Source of the DNA: Flammeovirgaceae bacterium UBA5585 | Lineage (GTDB): Bacteria > Bacteroidota > Bacteroidia > Cytophagales > Cyclobacteriaceae | Direction of reading: 5' to 3' | Length of the DNA stretch: 64,000 nt | NCBI GenBank assembly: GCA_002425185.1 | Contig: DILT01000020.1 | Span: 1 to 64,000, forward strand | Made by a program: the position numbers and the translations under genes | Part shown: one piece after another, positions 51,951 through 60,045 of the stretch | Numbering within the stretch: position 1 is the stretch's first letter | Layout of the letters: the number at the start of each line of letters is the position of its first letter | The notes under the pieces: model-generated | The model's database searches: none | What the model saw: the letters and a program-made list of their open reading frames with translations, nothing else | Told to the model about the DNA's origin: nothing

Positions 51951-52843
51951 GTAAGAAAAAAGCATTAGGAAGAGGGCTGAATGCCCTGCTGAGCGACAGC
52001 GAAAACGAAGAACGGTTGGAATCCGACCTTCCAGTTGTGCATACGTCACCCTCCGGCAGCATTGCTGAAATCCCGGTTAACCAGATTGAAGTAAATCCAT
52101 TTCAGCCGCGTACGCATTTTGACAAGGAGTCCTTACAAGAACTGGCCGAATCCATTAAAGTACACGGTATCATTCAACCGATAACCGTTCGCAGATTAGC
52201 CCGCGATCAATATCAACTCATCTCCGGTGAACGCAGGTTTCAGGCTTCACAACTGGCCGGACTAAAAACCATACCGGCTTATGTGCGATCAGCCGATGAC
52301 CAGCAAATGCTGGAAATGGCGCTGATTGAAAACATACAGCGCGAAAACCTGAACGCAATAGAAATTGCCTTAAGTTATCAGCGGCTTATTTCCGAGTGCA
52401 GCCTTAACCAGGAGCAGCTTGGTGAACGGGTGGGAAAAAACCGCGCAACGGTAACCAACTATTTGCGCCTGCTTAAACTTCCACCCGATGTGCAGATTGC
52501 CGTTCGCGATAATAAAATTACCATGGGGCACGCCCGGGCAATTATCAACGTAGAAAATCCCGACCAGCAGCTCTATATCTTCAAAAAAATACTCGCAGAA
52601 GATCTTTCGGTACGGAAAGTAGAAGAACTCGTGCGCGCATTAGGTGAACAAGCCGATACCCAGAGTAAAACTGCTTCACCGGCTTCCGGTAACCGCGAAA
52701 TTTCCAACCTTCAATCCAGGCTTTCATCACACTTTGGTACGCGTGTTGTTGTAAAAAGTGACGGCAAGAAGGGCGAGATCAAAATCCCGTTCCTTTCGGT
52801 AGAGGATTTGAACCGGATATTGGACATCCTGAAGATGCATTAA
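51947..52843 (+). CDS. parB: Chromosome-partitioning protein ParB
   Basis: 298 residues: an N-terminal 'LGRGLNALLSD' ParA-contact motif, the ParB/Srx CTP-binding domain ('EVNPFQPRTHFDKESLQEL', 'GERRFQASQLAG'), a helix-turn-helix ('LNQEQLGERVGKNRATVTNYLRLLKLP') and a C-terminal dimerisation segment. It loads at parS and slides as a CTP-dependent clamp. No clear 16-base palindromic parS was found near the genes. Start overlaps the parA stop by 4 bases. Confidence 0.97.
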   Translation: MSKKKALGRGLNALLSDSENEERLESDLPVVHTSPSGSIAEIPVNQIEVNPFQPRTHFDKESLQELAESIKVHGIIQPITVRRLARDQYQLISGERRFQASQLAGLKTIPAYVRSADDQQMLEMALIENIQRENLNAIEIALSYQRLISECSLNQEQLGERVGKNRATVTNYLRLLKLPPDVQIAVRDNKITMGHARAIINVENPDQQLYIFKKILAEDLSVRKVEELVRALGEQADTQSKTASPASGNREISNLQSRLSSHFGTRVVVKSDGKKGEIKIPFLSVEDLNRILDILKMH

Positions 52844-52849
52844 TTCCGG

Positions 52850-52857
52850 TACCTTTG
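52850..52857 (+). promoter_or_regulatory. -7 element before the DUF5683 gene
   Basis: TACCTTTG matches TAnnTTTG, 20 bases before the ATG at 52878 and just after the parB stop. No well-spaced TTG. Confidence 0.4.
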
Positions 52858-52877
52858 CGCACGGGTAAAGAACCGGT

Positions 52878-53453
52878 ATGAGAAAATTGCTTATTGTATT
52901 CTTCTTAGGCTATTGCAGTTGCGCAGCAGCGCAGCGCGATACAGTTTTACTTTCACCAGCTGCCCGCGATACCGTTAAACTTACATCGTATGCTGTTCGT
53001 TACGATCCGCGAAAGGCCATACTCTATGCCGCAGTTTTACCTGGCCTGGGGCAGGTTTACACTAAAAAATACTGGAAACTTTCGTTAGTCTATGGCGGCC
53101 TCGGGGCCACCGCCTATGCTATTAATTTTTATCAAGACGGTTACCGGAAATACCGTGGTGAATTGTTTTACAATTTGGAAAACGGTCTGTCCAGCCCCAG
53201 TGCTGTAAATCCGAATGTTCGGTTTACTACCGCTCAGCTGCGAACCATAACCGATCGCTTCAGGCGTGAGCGTGATTTTATGATTATTATTATGCTTGGT
53301 GTTTATGTACTTCAAATGGTAGATGCGCATGTAGATGCGCACCTCAAGGAATTTGATCTGAACCCTAACCTGCAGGTTCGGGTGGAGCCTGCTTTCAGCA
53401 ATGAACTGCTCACCGGACGCATGGGGGGACTCTCACTAAAGATCAGGTTTTAA
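52878..53453 (+). CDS. DUF5683 domain membrane protein
   Basis: 191 residues with a signal peptide (cleavage near CAAAQ). The mature region has the DUF5683 features 'PRKAILYAAVLPGLGQVYTKKYWKL', a following hydrophobic segment 'VYGGLGATAYAINFY', and a second hydrophobic helix near 'FMIIIMLGVYVLQMVDAHVDAH'. The family has no known function but is commonly found between parB and dapB in Bacteroidota, as here. Probably a small envelope protein with about two membrane helices. Confidence 0.8.
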   Translation: MRKLLIVFFLGYCSCAAAQRDTVLLSPAARDTVKLTSYAVRYDPRKAILYAAVLPGLGQVYTKKYWKLSLVYGGLGATAYAINFYQDGYRKYRGELFYNLENGLSSPSAVNPNVRFTTAQLRTITDRFRRERDFMIIIMLGVYVLQMVDAHVDAHLKEFDLNPNLQVRVEPAFSNELLTGRMGGLSLKIRF

Positions 53454-53481
53454 ACACGTACTATCCCTAGAACTTCTATAC

Positions 53482-53511
53482 TTGCATTACTAATGCGGAT
53501 AAATAGTTTTG
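53482..53511 (+). promoter_or_regulatory. Promoter of dapB
   Basis: TTG (53482-53484), a 19-base spacer, then TAGTTTTG (53504-53511): an exact match to the Bacteroidota -33/-7 layout. It predicts a start near 53517 and a leader of about 17 bases before the ATG at 53534. Confidence 0.65.
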
Positions 53512-53533
53512 CATTCATCATGGTTAAATCGTT

Positions 53534-54241
53534 ATGAAAATTCTTTTGCTCGGGTATGGTAAAATGGGAAAGATCATTGAACGCATTGCGCTGGAGCGCG
53601 GGCATACCATAGCAGGCAAGATCACCTCCTCCAATCGTCAGGCGCTAAGCACCATTGCGGCAGATGTGGCCATTGAGTTTTCGCAACCTGAGGCTGCCTA
53701 TGAAAATGTTAAATTTTGTCTGGAAAACAACATTCCGGTTGCCTGTGGTACTACCGGATGGCTGGAGCAAAAGCCTGAAATTGAAAAACTCACCCGCACG
53801 TGTAATGGAACATTCTTTTACGCGTCTAATTTCAGCGTTGGGGTAAATATCTTTTTCAAGCTTAACAACTACCTGGCATCGATGATGAATACCCGCAAAG
53901 AATATACTGTGCAAATAGATGAAATTCATCATACCGCGAAGAAGGATGCCCCCAGCGGTACAGCCATTACCCTGGCCGAAGGGATACTTCACCATATCCC
54001 CTACCTGAAACAATGGGTGAAGGAAAAATCGGAGAATCCGGAAGAGTTACCCATTAGCTCTTTCCGCATTGACGATATACCCGGAACGCACCTGATTAAA
54101 TACGCCTCTTCGGTTGACGACATTGAAATACGTCATACAGCGCATTCGCGCGAAGGCTTTGCAAAAGGTGCTGTACAGGTTGCCGAATGGCTACCCGGTA
54201 AAAAAGGGGTACTTACAATGGAAGATTTTTTACAATTCTGA
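53534..54241 (+). CDS. dapB: 4-hydroxy-tetrahydrodipicolinate reductase
   Basis: 235 residues. NAD(P)-binding 'LLGYGKMGKIIERIA' at the N-terminus, 'GTTGW', 'SNFSVGVNIFFKL', and the catalytic 'IDEIHHTAKKDAPSGTAI' motif are all present. It reduces the TrpC-like DapA product in lysine and diaminopimelate (peptidoglycan) synthesis. Length is slightly short of the E. coli enzyme (273), as usual in Bacteroidota. Confidence 0.96.
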   Translation: MKILLLGYGKMGKIIERIALERGHTIAGKITSSNRQALSTIAADVAIEFSQPEAAYENVKFCLENNIPVACGTTGWLEQKPEIEKLTRTCNGTFFYASNFSVGVNIFFKLNNYLASMMNTRKEYTVQIDEIHHTAKKDAPSGTAITLAEGILHHIPYLKQWVKEKSENPEELPISSFRIDDIPGTHLIKYASSVDDIEIRHTAHSREGFAKGAVQVAEWLPGKKGVLTMEDFLQF

Positions 54242-54283
54242 TTGATAATACCTTTATTTGCAGGCTTTTAAAACAAACGAAAC

Positions 54284-55750
54284 GTGAACGCAATACTTCT
54301 TACTTTTCTGATCATCAGGCTGGGTGTTACCGTAGGGTACTGGAAATTATTTGAAAAGGCAGGCCTGGCCGGCTGGAAATCACTTATCCCCTTCTACTCA
54401 GAATTTATACTGATGAAGGATATCGTAGGAAAGCCCACCTGGTGGTTCATATACCTGCTTGTACCGGTGGTAAACTTTTTCGCGTATTATGTTTTGATTT
54501 TTGAAGTACTGCGATGCTATGGAAAAAATTCATTATGGAGTCAAATACTGATCATCTTTACCGGATTCTTCTATCTTATCTACCTGGGTTTCAGCCCATC
54601 AGCAAAATACCTGGGTAAATTTGATCAACTTCCAGCTGAAGAAAAGAAATCGGTACTCACCGAATGGACTGAGGCCATCACCTTTGCCGTTGTTGCAGCA
54701 ACCCTTATACGCTGGTTGATCATGGAAGCCTATACCATACCTACACCTTCTATGGAGAATTCCCTGCTGGTTGGTGATTTCCTTTTTGTAAGCAAGTTCC
54801 ACTACGGAACACGCACACCCAAAACCCCCCTGCAACTTCCGTTAACACACCAGAAAATATGGTTTACCGAAATCCCTTCCTATGTGGATTGGATTCAGTT
54901 ACCGCAATACCGTTTACCCGGCATAAGTGAAGTAAAAAGTGGGGATGTGGTGGTGTTTAACATTCCGCCCAAACGGCTGAATGAGAACAAGGACTATCCT
55001 GTTGACTTGAAAACCAATTACATAAAACGTTGTGTGGCCGCAGCCGGTGAAACCCTTCAAATTGTAGATCGGAAAATTCTGGTGGACGGAAAGGAATTTA
55101 AAGATCATCCACTGGTACAATGGAGTTATAAAATTTCGGCTACTGGAATTATTAATGAACGTAACCTGGATAAGTTAGGCATTGGCGCGGAGGATTACCA
55201 GGTATTGGGCCGACCCGATGACAGTACTGTGGAGTATGTAATGTGGTTAACAGAGGCTACCGCAGAAGAACTGAAAGCACTGCCCTACATTAAATCCGTT
55301 ACAAAAGAAGATCATGAATATTCCGCAGGAATATTTCCTTTCTCTGAATACTACGGCTATGGAGCAGGCCTGGAAAACAACCTGAAGTGGAACCTGGATA
55401 ACTTTGGTCCATTATGGATTCCAAAACGCGGTGCGACCATCACACTGAATGATTCTACCCTGGCGCTGTACGGATTCATCATTACCGCTTACGATCACCA
55501 AAAAGATGCAAAAATCGTAAACAAAAAATTGCAGATTAACGGACAGGAGGTTACTTCCTATACGTTTAATCAAAATTATTATTTCATGATGGGTGACAAC
55601 CGGCATAACTCCCTTGATTCTCGATACTGGGGCTTTGTGCCCGAAGATCACATTGTAGGTAAAGGATTTTTCATCTGGCTATCCATCGATCCTAATCAGA
55701 AATTCCTGAATAAAATTCGCTGGAAGCGTTTCTTTAAGATGATTGAGTAA
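54284..55750 (+). CDS. lepB: Signal peptidase I with N-terminal DUF5684-like membrane domain
   Basis: 488 residues with a GTG start. The first ~110 residues form about three membrane helices ('GWKSLIPFYSEFILMKDIVGKPTWW', 'VNFFAYYVLIFEVLRCYGK') resembling DUF5684, an addition not found in standard LepB. The peptidase follows: membrane anchor about 131-149, catalytic Ser156 in 'TPSMENSLLVGDFLF', catalytic Lys248 in 'NYIKRCVAAAGETL', and 'MGDNRHNSLDSRYWGFVP' near the C-terminus. It removes signal peptides at the outer face of the inner membrane. The middle of the catalytic domain carries a large insertion between the Lys and GDNR motifs, again usual for this phylum. Confidence 0.95.
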   Translation: MNAILLTFLIIRLGVTVGYWKLFEKAGLAGWKSLIPFYSEFILMKDIVGKPTWWFIYLLVPVVNFFAYYVLIFEVLRCYGKNSLWSQILIIFTGFFYLIYLGFSPSAKYLGKFDQLPAEEKKSVLTEWTEAITFAVVAATLIRWLIMEAYTIPTPSMENSLLVGDFLFVSKFHYGTRTPKTPLQLPLTHQKIWFTEIPSYVDWIQLPQYRLPGISEVKSGDVVVFNIPPKRLNENKDYPVDLKTNYIKRCVAAAGETLQIVDRKILVDGKEFKDHPLVQWSYKISATGIINERNLDKLGIGAEDYQVLGRPDDSTVEYVMWLTEATAEELKALPYIKSVTKEDHEYSAGIFPFSEYYGYGAGLENNLKWNLDNFGPLWIPKRGATITLNDSTLALYGFIITAYDHQKDAKIVNKKLQINGQEVTSYTFNQNYYFMMGDNRHNSLDSRYWGFVPEDHIVGKGFFIWLSIDPNQKFLNKIRWKRFFKMIE

Positions 55751-55908
55751 TGCTCGCTCATGTGAAACAAGTCAATGGTGAACCAATAACGCTATAGCTC
55801 ACTAACCCCCTGACAAGATCGCCTCTTAGCCAAAAACAGGAATCACCTTAAACAGCATCGCTAACGCAAGGTTTCTGCCCGGGTAATTTATTGCACTCAA
55901 GGGATTAA

Positions 55909-55967
55909 ATTACCTAAACTTGTATAATGCATATTTAGGTAATATATTTTACCTATATTTGTATAAT
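55909..55967 (+). promoter_or_regulatory. Operator-like direct and inverted repeats with promoter, before the AAA ATPase gene
   Basis: A 19-base sequence TTACCTAxxxTTGTATAAT occurs twice as direct repeats (55910-55928 and 55949-55967), 39 bases apart, with 3 differences. Between them a 10-base inverted repeat, ATTACCTAAA (55909-55918) and TTTAGGTAAT (55934-55943), adds a third TTACCTA copy in opposite orientation. The second direct repeat contains TATATTTG (55954-55961), a TAnnTTTG element ending 6 bases before the ATG. This suggests a repressor site overlapping the promoter, or a duplicated promoter. Confidence 0.5.
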
Positions 55968-57098
55968 ATGATTCACAATCCTTTTAAAGTTGGCGAATTG
56001 GTGGCGGGCGATCCATTCTGCAACCGAACAAAAGAGATCAACCGGATTCGCAACGCCTTTCTGGATAGTCAGAATATTATACTTATCTCCCCCAGACGAT
56101 GGGGTAAAAGTTCATTGGTTCAGGAGGTAATCCGTCTGGTAGATAAAAATGCTATCATCATAACGATAGACTGCTTTGGTATTACTTCCAGCGAACAATT
56201 TCTTGAAAGCTACCTCACCGAATTGCTAAAGGCCTCCACTACCCTATACAGTAAGACAGCGGATATGGTGAAGAAATTCGCAAGCTCAATTTCGCCCTAC
56301 ATATCTTACTCCTACGGGCCTAACGAAGAAATCAAATTTGGCATTAATATCCCATCCAAAGAGTTTGATCCTGTTGTTATTCTTTCGATGGCCTCAAAAA
56401 TAGGAAAGGATAAAAAACTTCCTGTAGTTGTATGCGTTGATGAGTTTCAGAAAATTTCGGAATGGAAGGATGGAGAGGCCTTTCTTGAGCAATTAAGATC
56501 TGTCTGGCAGAGACATACTAATGTTTGTTACTGCCTGTACGGAAGTAAACGTCACCTGATGAACAAATTATTCAATGACTCCTCTAAACCCTTTTTCCGA
56601 TTTGGAGAGAATATATTTCTGGAACGAATTCCAACACCTGAATGGATTAGTTTTATTCAAAAGCAATTCACACGCACAAACAAAAAGGTCTCGAAAGAAG
56701 TAGCACAGCAAATAGTGGAACTGGTACAAGGTCACTCCTATTATGTTCAGTACCTGTCCCGGCTCTGCTGGGCTAACACACCCCGTGAATTAACAGAAGC
56801 CATGCTGATGGAGAGCTATGAGGAGTACCTTAATGACCACCTGGCCATGTTCAGAAAGCAAACCGAGGGTCTTACAGCTTACCAGGTAAATTATGTTAAA
56901 GCAGTAATAAATCAAGAAAAGCAATTCACATCAACGCATGTCCTTAATACCTATAAGCTTGGTTCGCCCGGCAATATAAAAAGGATTGAAACATCACTTC
57001 AAGACAGCGAAATCATAGATCTTTTTACCGGCTCGGTAATCTTTACCGAACCCTTCTTCGAAACCTTGTTCCGCAGACATTTTATGCGACACTCATGA
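55968..57098 (+). CDS. AAA ATPase of the archaeal-ATPase-like (PF01637-type) family
   Basis: 376 residues from the ATG at 55968 ('MIHNPFKVGELVAGDPFCNR'); the frame continues upstream to 55920 but those codons overlap the promoter-like repeats. Walker A region 'ISPRRWGKSSL' (40-50), Walker B 'PVVVCVDEFQ' (152-161), arginine-rich sensor area 'YGSKRHLMNK', then a C-terminal winged-helix-like region ending 'ETLFRRHF'. Such STAND-like ATPases often have unknown function and are patchily distributed. It is a lone gene with its own operator-like upstream region and 'RxxxI' start typical of the family, so it is a good accessory-gene candidate. Confidence 0.75.
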   Translation: MIHNPFKVGELVAGDPFCNRTKEINRIRNAFLDSQNIILISPRRWGKSSLVQEVIRLVDKNAIIITIDCFGITSSEQFLESYLTELLKASTTLYSKTADMVKKFASSISPYISYSYGPNEEIKFGINIPSKEFDPVVILSMASKIGKDKKLPVVVCVDEFQKISEWKDGEAFLEQLRSVWQRHTNVCYCLYGSKRHLMNKLFNDSSKPFFRFGENIFLERIPTPEWISFIQKQFTRTNKKVSKEVAQQIVELVQGHSYYVQYLSRLCWANTPRELTEAMLMESYEEYLNDHLAMFRKQTEGLTAYQVNYVKAVINQEKQFTSTHVLNTYKLGSPGNIKRIETSLQDSEIIDLFTGSVIFTEPFFETLFRRHFMRHS

Positions 57099-57139
57099 TG
57101 ACTTCCCTTGCTTTGACCCGAATACGCACAGATCAGGAA

Positions 57140-57802
57140 TTACCAATCAATTTCCCTTAGCCCATTATTTTTCAAGTACTCATTGGTCTTACTGAAATGC
57201 CGGCATCCAAAAAATCCGCGATCGGCAGAGAATGGTGATGGATGCGCAGACATCAGTACAAGGTGTTTGGTTCTGTCAATGACCTCGCCCTTCTTTTGCG
57301 CATAGGCACCCCATAATAAAAACACAACATTCACCTTCTCATCCGATATTTTTTTTATTACGGCATCAGTAAATATTTCCCATCCTTTATTTTGATGTGA
57401 GCCCGGTGAAGATGCGCGAACTGTAAGGGTTGCATTAAGCAACAACACACCTTGCCTGGCCCACCGTTCAAGGTTGCCTGAGGATGGCAGGGGCTTACCC
57501 AAATCCGTGTGTATTTCCTTGAAGATATTAACCAACGAAGGTGGCATACGGACACCTTCGTGTACTGAAAAACAAAGACCATTGGCCTGTCCGGGACCAT
57601 GGTAGGGATCCTGACCAATTATCACAACCTTTACCTGGTCAAAGTCGCAGGCATCAAAAGCGTTGAAGATTTCTTTACCCGGAGGATATACCGTTGCAGC
57701 CTGGTATTCGGTCTTAACAAAGGCTATAAGTTGCTGAAAGTAGGGTTTTTCAAATTCTTCCGTGAGCCGTAACTTCCAGGAATGTGCTATTTTGACGTCC
57801 AT
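57140..57802 (-). CDS. ung: Uracil-DNA glycosylase
   Basis: 220 residues, family 1 UDG. Catalytic Asp65 in 'VVIIGQDPYHGPGQANGLCFSV', 'LLLNATLTVRASSPGSHQNKGW', and 'HPSPFSADRGFFGCRHFSKTN' with the catalytic His and minor-groove loop. It removes uracil from DNA arising from cytosine deamination or dUTP incorporation. Divergent from apaG. Confidence 0.97.
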   Translation of the reverse strand: MDVKIAHSWKLRLTEEFEKPYFQQLIAFVKTEYQAATVYPPGKEIFNAFDACDFDQVKVVIIGQDPYHGPGQANGLCFSVHEGVRMPPSLVNIFKEIHTDLGKPLPSSGNLERWARQGVLLLNATLTVRASSPGSHQNKGWEIFTDAVIKKISDEKVNVVFLLWGAYAQKKGEVIDRTKHLVLMSAHPSPFSADRGFFGCRHFSKTNEYLKNNGLREIDW

Positions 57803-57866
57803 TGATGTATTCTGGGGGAAAATAAAATCGAATTTTCGCTAAACATATTTAATTCCAAAAAATTAA

Positions 57867-57874
57867 TATTTTTG
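57867..57874 (+). promoter_or_regulatory. -7 element immediately before apaG
   Basis: TATTTTTG matches TAnnTTTG and ends 5 bases before the apaG ATG (57880). In the SRP RNA gene the same element is also 5 bases from the RNA 5' end, so the apaG transcript may begin at its start codon. Confidence 0.5.
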
Positions 57875-57879
57875 AACGC

Positions 57880-58266
57880 ATGGTAACCGAAGTAACACAG
57901 GGAATACGCGTAACCGTTGAAACGGAATATCAGCCGGCTTACTCCAGTCCGAGCCAGTATCACTACGTTTTTACCTATAAGGTAACCATCGAAAACCAAA
58001 GCGAAAATACGATTCAGTTGCTGCGCAGGCATTGGTATATTTCCGATGCGGGATTCTCTTCGCGCGAAGTGGAAGGCGAAGGTGTTGTGGGCCAACAACC
58101 TGTATTGGAACCCGGTCAGGTGCACCAGTATGTTTCCGGTTGCAATCTTAAATCGGGCATAGGAAAAATGACGGGAACGTACCTGATGGAGCGTGTAGTT
58201 GATGGCACCCAGCTCACCATTATCATTCCGGAATTTGTGATGATCGCCCCAATCCGCCTGAATTGA
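57880..58266 (+). CDS. apaG: ApaG domain protein
   Basis: 128 residues, the usual ApaG length. 'GIRVTVETEYQPAYSSPSQYHYVFTY', 'NQSENTIQLLRRHWYISDA', 'VVGQQPVLEPGQVHQYVSGC' and 'GTYLMERVVDG' are characteristic. ApaG is an all-beta fibronectin-III-like protein linked to cobalt/magnesium tolerance and diadenosine polyphosphate metabolism in enteric bacteria; its biochemical action is uncertain. The next gene starts directly after its stop codon. Confidence 0.93.
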   Translation: MVTEVTQGIRVTVETEYQPAYSSPSQYHYVFTYKVTIENQSENTIQLLRRHWYISDAGFSSREVEGEGVVGQQPVLEPGQVHQYVSGCNLKSGIGKMTGTYLMERVVDGTQLTIIIPEFVMIAPIRLN

Positions 58267-59043
58267 TTGTCTGCGTTTTTTAAGATAAAAACCTATTTCA
58301 ACTACTGGCTCGATGCTGTTGATGAGCACTCCCTACATGCTCCTTTCCTATTCGATTTTTATACCAAGATTATTAAGCGGGAAGTTATTGACGTGCCCTT
58401 AATCGAATCGCTGCGAAAGCAACTATCAAACGATCATCGTGTAGTGGAAGTGGAAGATTTTGGCGCGGGATCAAAACATCTTGCAGGCGAAAAAAGAAAG
58501 ATCAGTGACATAGCCAAACTAAGCTTAAGCGATGCAAAATTTTCTACCCTATACAGCAGGATTGCCGGCTATTGTAAAGCCAAAACCATAATTGAACTGG
58601 GCACTTCCCTGGGCATCAACACGCTATACCTGGCACAACAACCCCAGTCTAAAGTCTATACCTTTGAAGGCTCCGCATCACTTGCAGAAATAGCCTCGAT
58701 TAGTTTTGAATTTGGCGGTGCTCAAAACATTGAGTTGATTACCGGCAACCTGGATACCACCCTATACTCTACCCTGTCCCGGATTCCAAAAATTGATATG
58801 GTATTTATGGATGCTAACCATCGCTATGAACCAACCTTACGCTACTTCGACTCCTTACTTGCCCGATCGCACCATAAAAGCATTTTTATAGTAGACGACA
58901 TTCACGATACACCCGAAATGGAGAAAGCGTGGACTGAACTTAAAAAGCATCCGCTGGTATATACCAGTGCCGATCTGTTCAGGTGCGGCCTCTTATTCCT
59001 CGATCCTTCACTAAACAAACAACACGTTGTATTACGGTTTTAG
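58267..59043 (+). CDS. Class I SAM-dependent methyltransferase
   Basis: 258 residues. Start taken as the TTG immediately after the apaG stop (no ATG in frame for a long distance, and the preceding codon is a stop), so translation is probably coupled to apaG. 'KTIIELGTSLGINTLYLAQQ' is the SAM-binding motif I, 'VYTFEGSASLAEIA' the acidic loop, and 'IDMVFMDANHRYEPTLRYF' and 'SIFIVDDIHDTPEMEKAW' resemble the O-methyltransferase (Methyltransf_24-like) group. Target unknown. Confidence 0.8.
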   Translation: MSAFFKIKTYFNYWLDAVDEHSLHAPFLFDFYTKIIKREVIDVPLIESLRKQLSNDHRVVEVEDFGAGSKHLAGEKRKISDIAKLSLSDAKFSTLYSRIAGYCKAKTIIELGTSLGINTLYLAQQPQSKVYTFEGSASLAEIASISFEFGGAQNIELITGNLDTTLYSTLSRIPKIDMVFMDANHRYEPTLRYFDSLLARSHHKSIFIVDDIHDTPEMEKAWTELKKHPLVYTSADLFRCGLLFLDPSLNKQHVVLRF

Positions 59044-59045
59044 GC

Positions 59046-59076
59046 GTTGGAATAGCCTTAAATACACGTATTTTTG
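59046..59076 (+). promoter_or_regulatory. Promoter of the coiled-coil membrane protein gene
   Basis: TTG (59046-59048), a 20-base spacer, then TATTTTTG (59069-59076), fitting the Bacteroidota -33/-7 layout, 24 bases before the ATG at 59101. Confidence 0.55.
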
Positions 59077-59100
59077 CATCATCTTAAAATCAACCCTCGT

Positions 59101-60030
59101 ATGAGTGAGCCTGTAAAAAACGAGCAGCCTGAAGCGCCAAAAAAATCTAACCAAAAGTATGCGATTATAATCGCGGTGCTGTCCATTATCATTATTGTAC
59201 AGTTTGTAAGCAGCTATTTCAATAAACAGGAGCGCGATCAACTGCGAATAGAAAAATCTTCCACCGAAGAACAATTGGCAACAACCATGCATCGGCTGGA
59301 TGAGATCAGTGCCGAATTGGATCAACGCATTGCCGAAATAAAACGACTGGGTGGCGACATCAGTGAGCTTACCAAAGCCAAGGAGGAAATTGAAACCGAA
59401 CTGAAAAGAACGCGCAGGGCCAATGGCCAGGTGATTAAAGAACTCAAGGATAAAGTTGAGGGCTATGAATTATTGCTCAAAAATAAAGATGAGGAAATTG
59501 AAAGACTCAAAAGCGTTAATAAGGAACTCTTAACAGAAAACACTACACTCAAAGTACAGAAAAACATACTGGGTGATTCCATTAACCGGCTAACCCAAAC
59601 CAAGCAGGAGTTGGCCAGCAAAGTAACCCTTGCTTCTCAATTAAAAGCTGAAAACGTTCGAATTGTGGCCGTAAACGACAGGGGCAAGGAACGTGAATCA
59701 CCCTTTAGAAACCGGCAGGTTGGTAATATAAAAATTGAATTTAACCTGGCAGAAAATAACGTGGCCCCCATTGAAGGAAAAAAAATTATGATCCGTATAG
59801 TTGACCAAAACGGGCAGGTATTGTTTGATGTTGCCCGGGGTTCCGGTACGTTTATGTACAACAGTAAAGAAGAATTCTATACCGCTTCACAAGAGATTCT
59901 TTTTGACAACACCCGTCAGAAGCTCACCTATCTGTATGATAAGGGTTCAGACTACGCGCCTGGCACCTACACGCTTGAAATCTATTGCGATGACTACAAA
60001 ATGGGATCGGGGCAATTTTCTGTAAAATAA
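59101..60030 (+). CDS. Single-span membrane protein with long coiled coil
   Basis: 309 residues from the ATG at 59101 (the frame is open to 59074). A short basic cytoplasmic N-terminus, one membrane helix about 20-40 ('YAIIIAVLSIIIIVQFVSSYF'), a coiled coil of about 130 residues rich in Glu/Lys/Leu heptads ('LAT' to 'NILGDSINRLTQ'), then a C-terminal beta domain ('IKIEFNLAENNVAPIEGKK', 'YTLEIYCDDYKMGSGQFSV'). No family recognised. Probably an inner-membrane protein with a periplasmic rod and a globular head, of unknown role. Confidence 0.75.
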   Translation: MSEPVKNEQPEAPKKSNQKYAIIIAVLSIIIIVQFVSSYFNKQERDQLRIEKSSTEEQLATTMHRLDEISAELDQRIAEIKRLGGDISELTKAKEEIETELKRTRRANGQVIKELKDKVEGYELLLKNKDEEIERLKSVNKELLTENTTLKVQKNILGDSINRLTQTKQELASKVTLASQLKAENVRIVAVNDRGKERESPFRNRQVGNIKIEFNLAENNVAPIEGKKIMIRIVDQNGQVLFDVARGSGTFMYNSKEEFYTASQEILFDNTRQKLTYLYDKGSDYAPGTYTLEIYCDDYKMGSGQFSVK

Positions 60031-60045
60031 AAATCAGAGAAGCTT

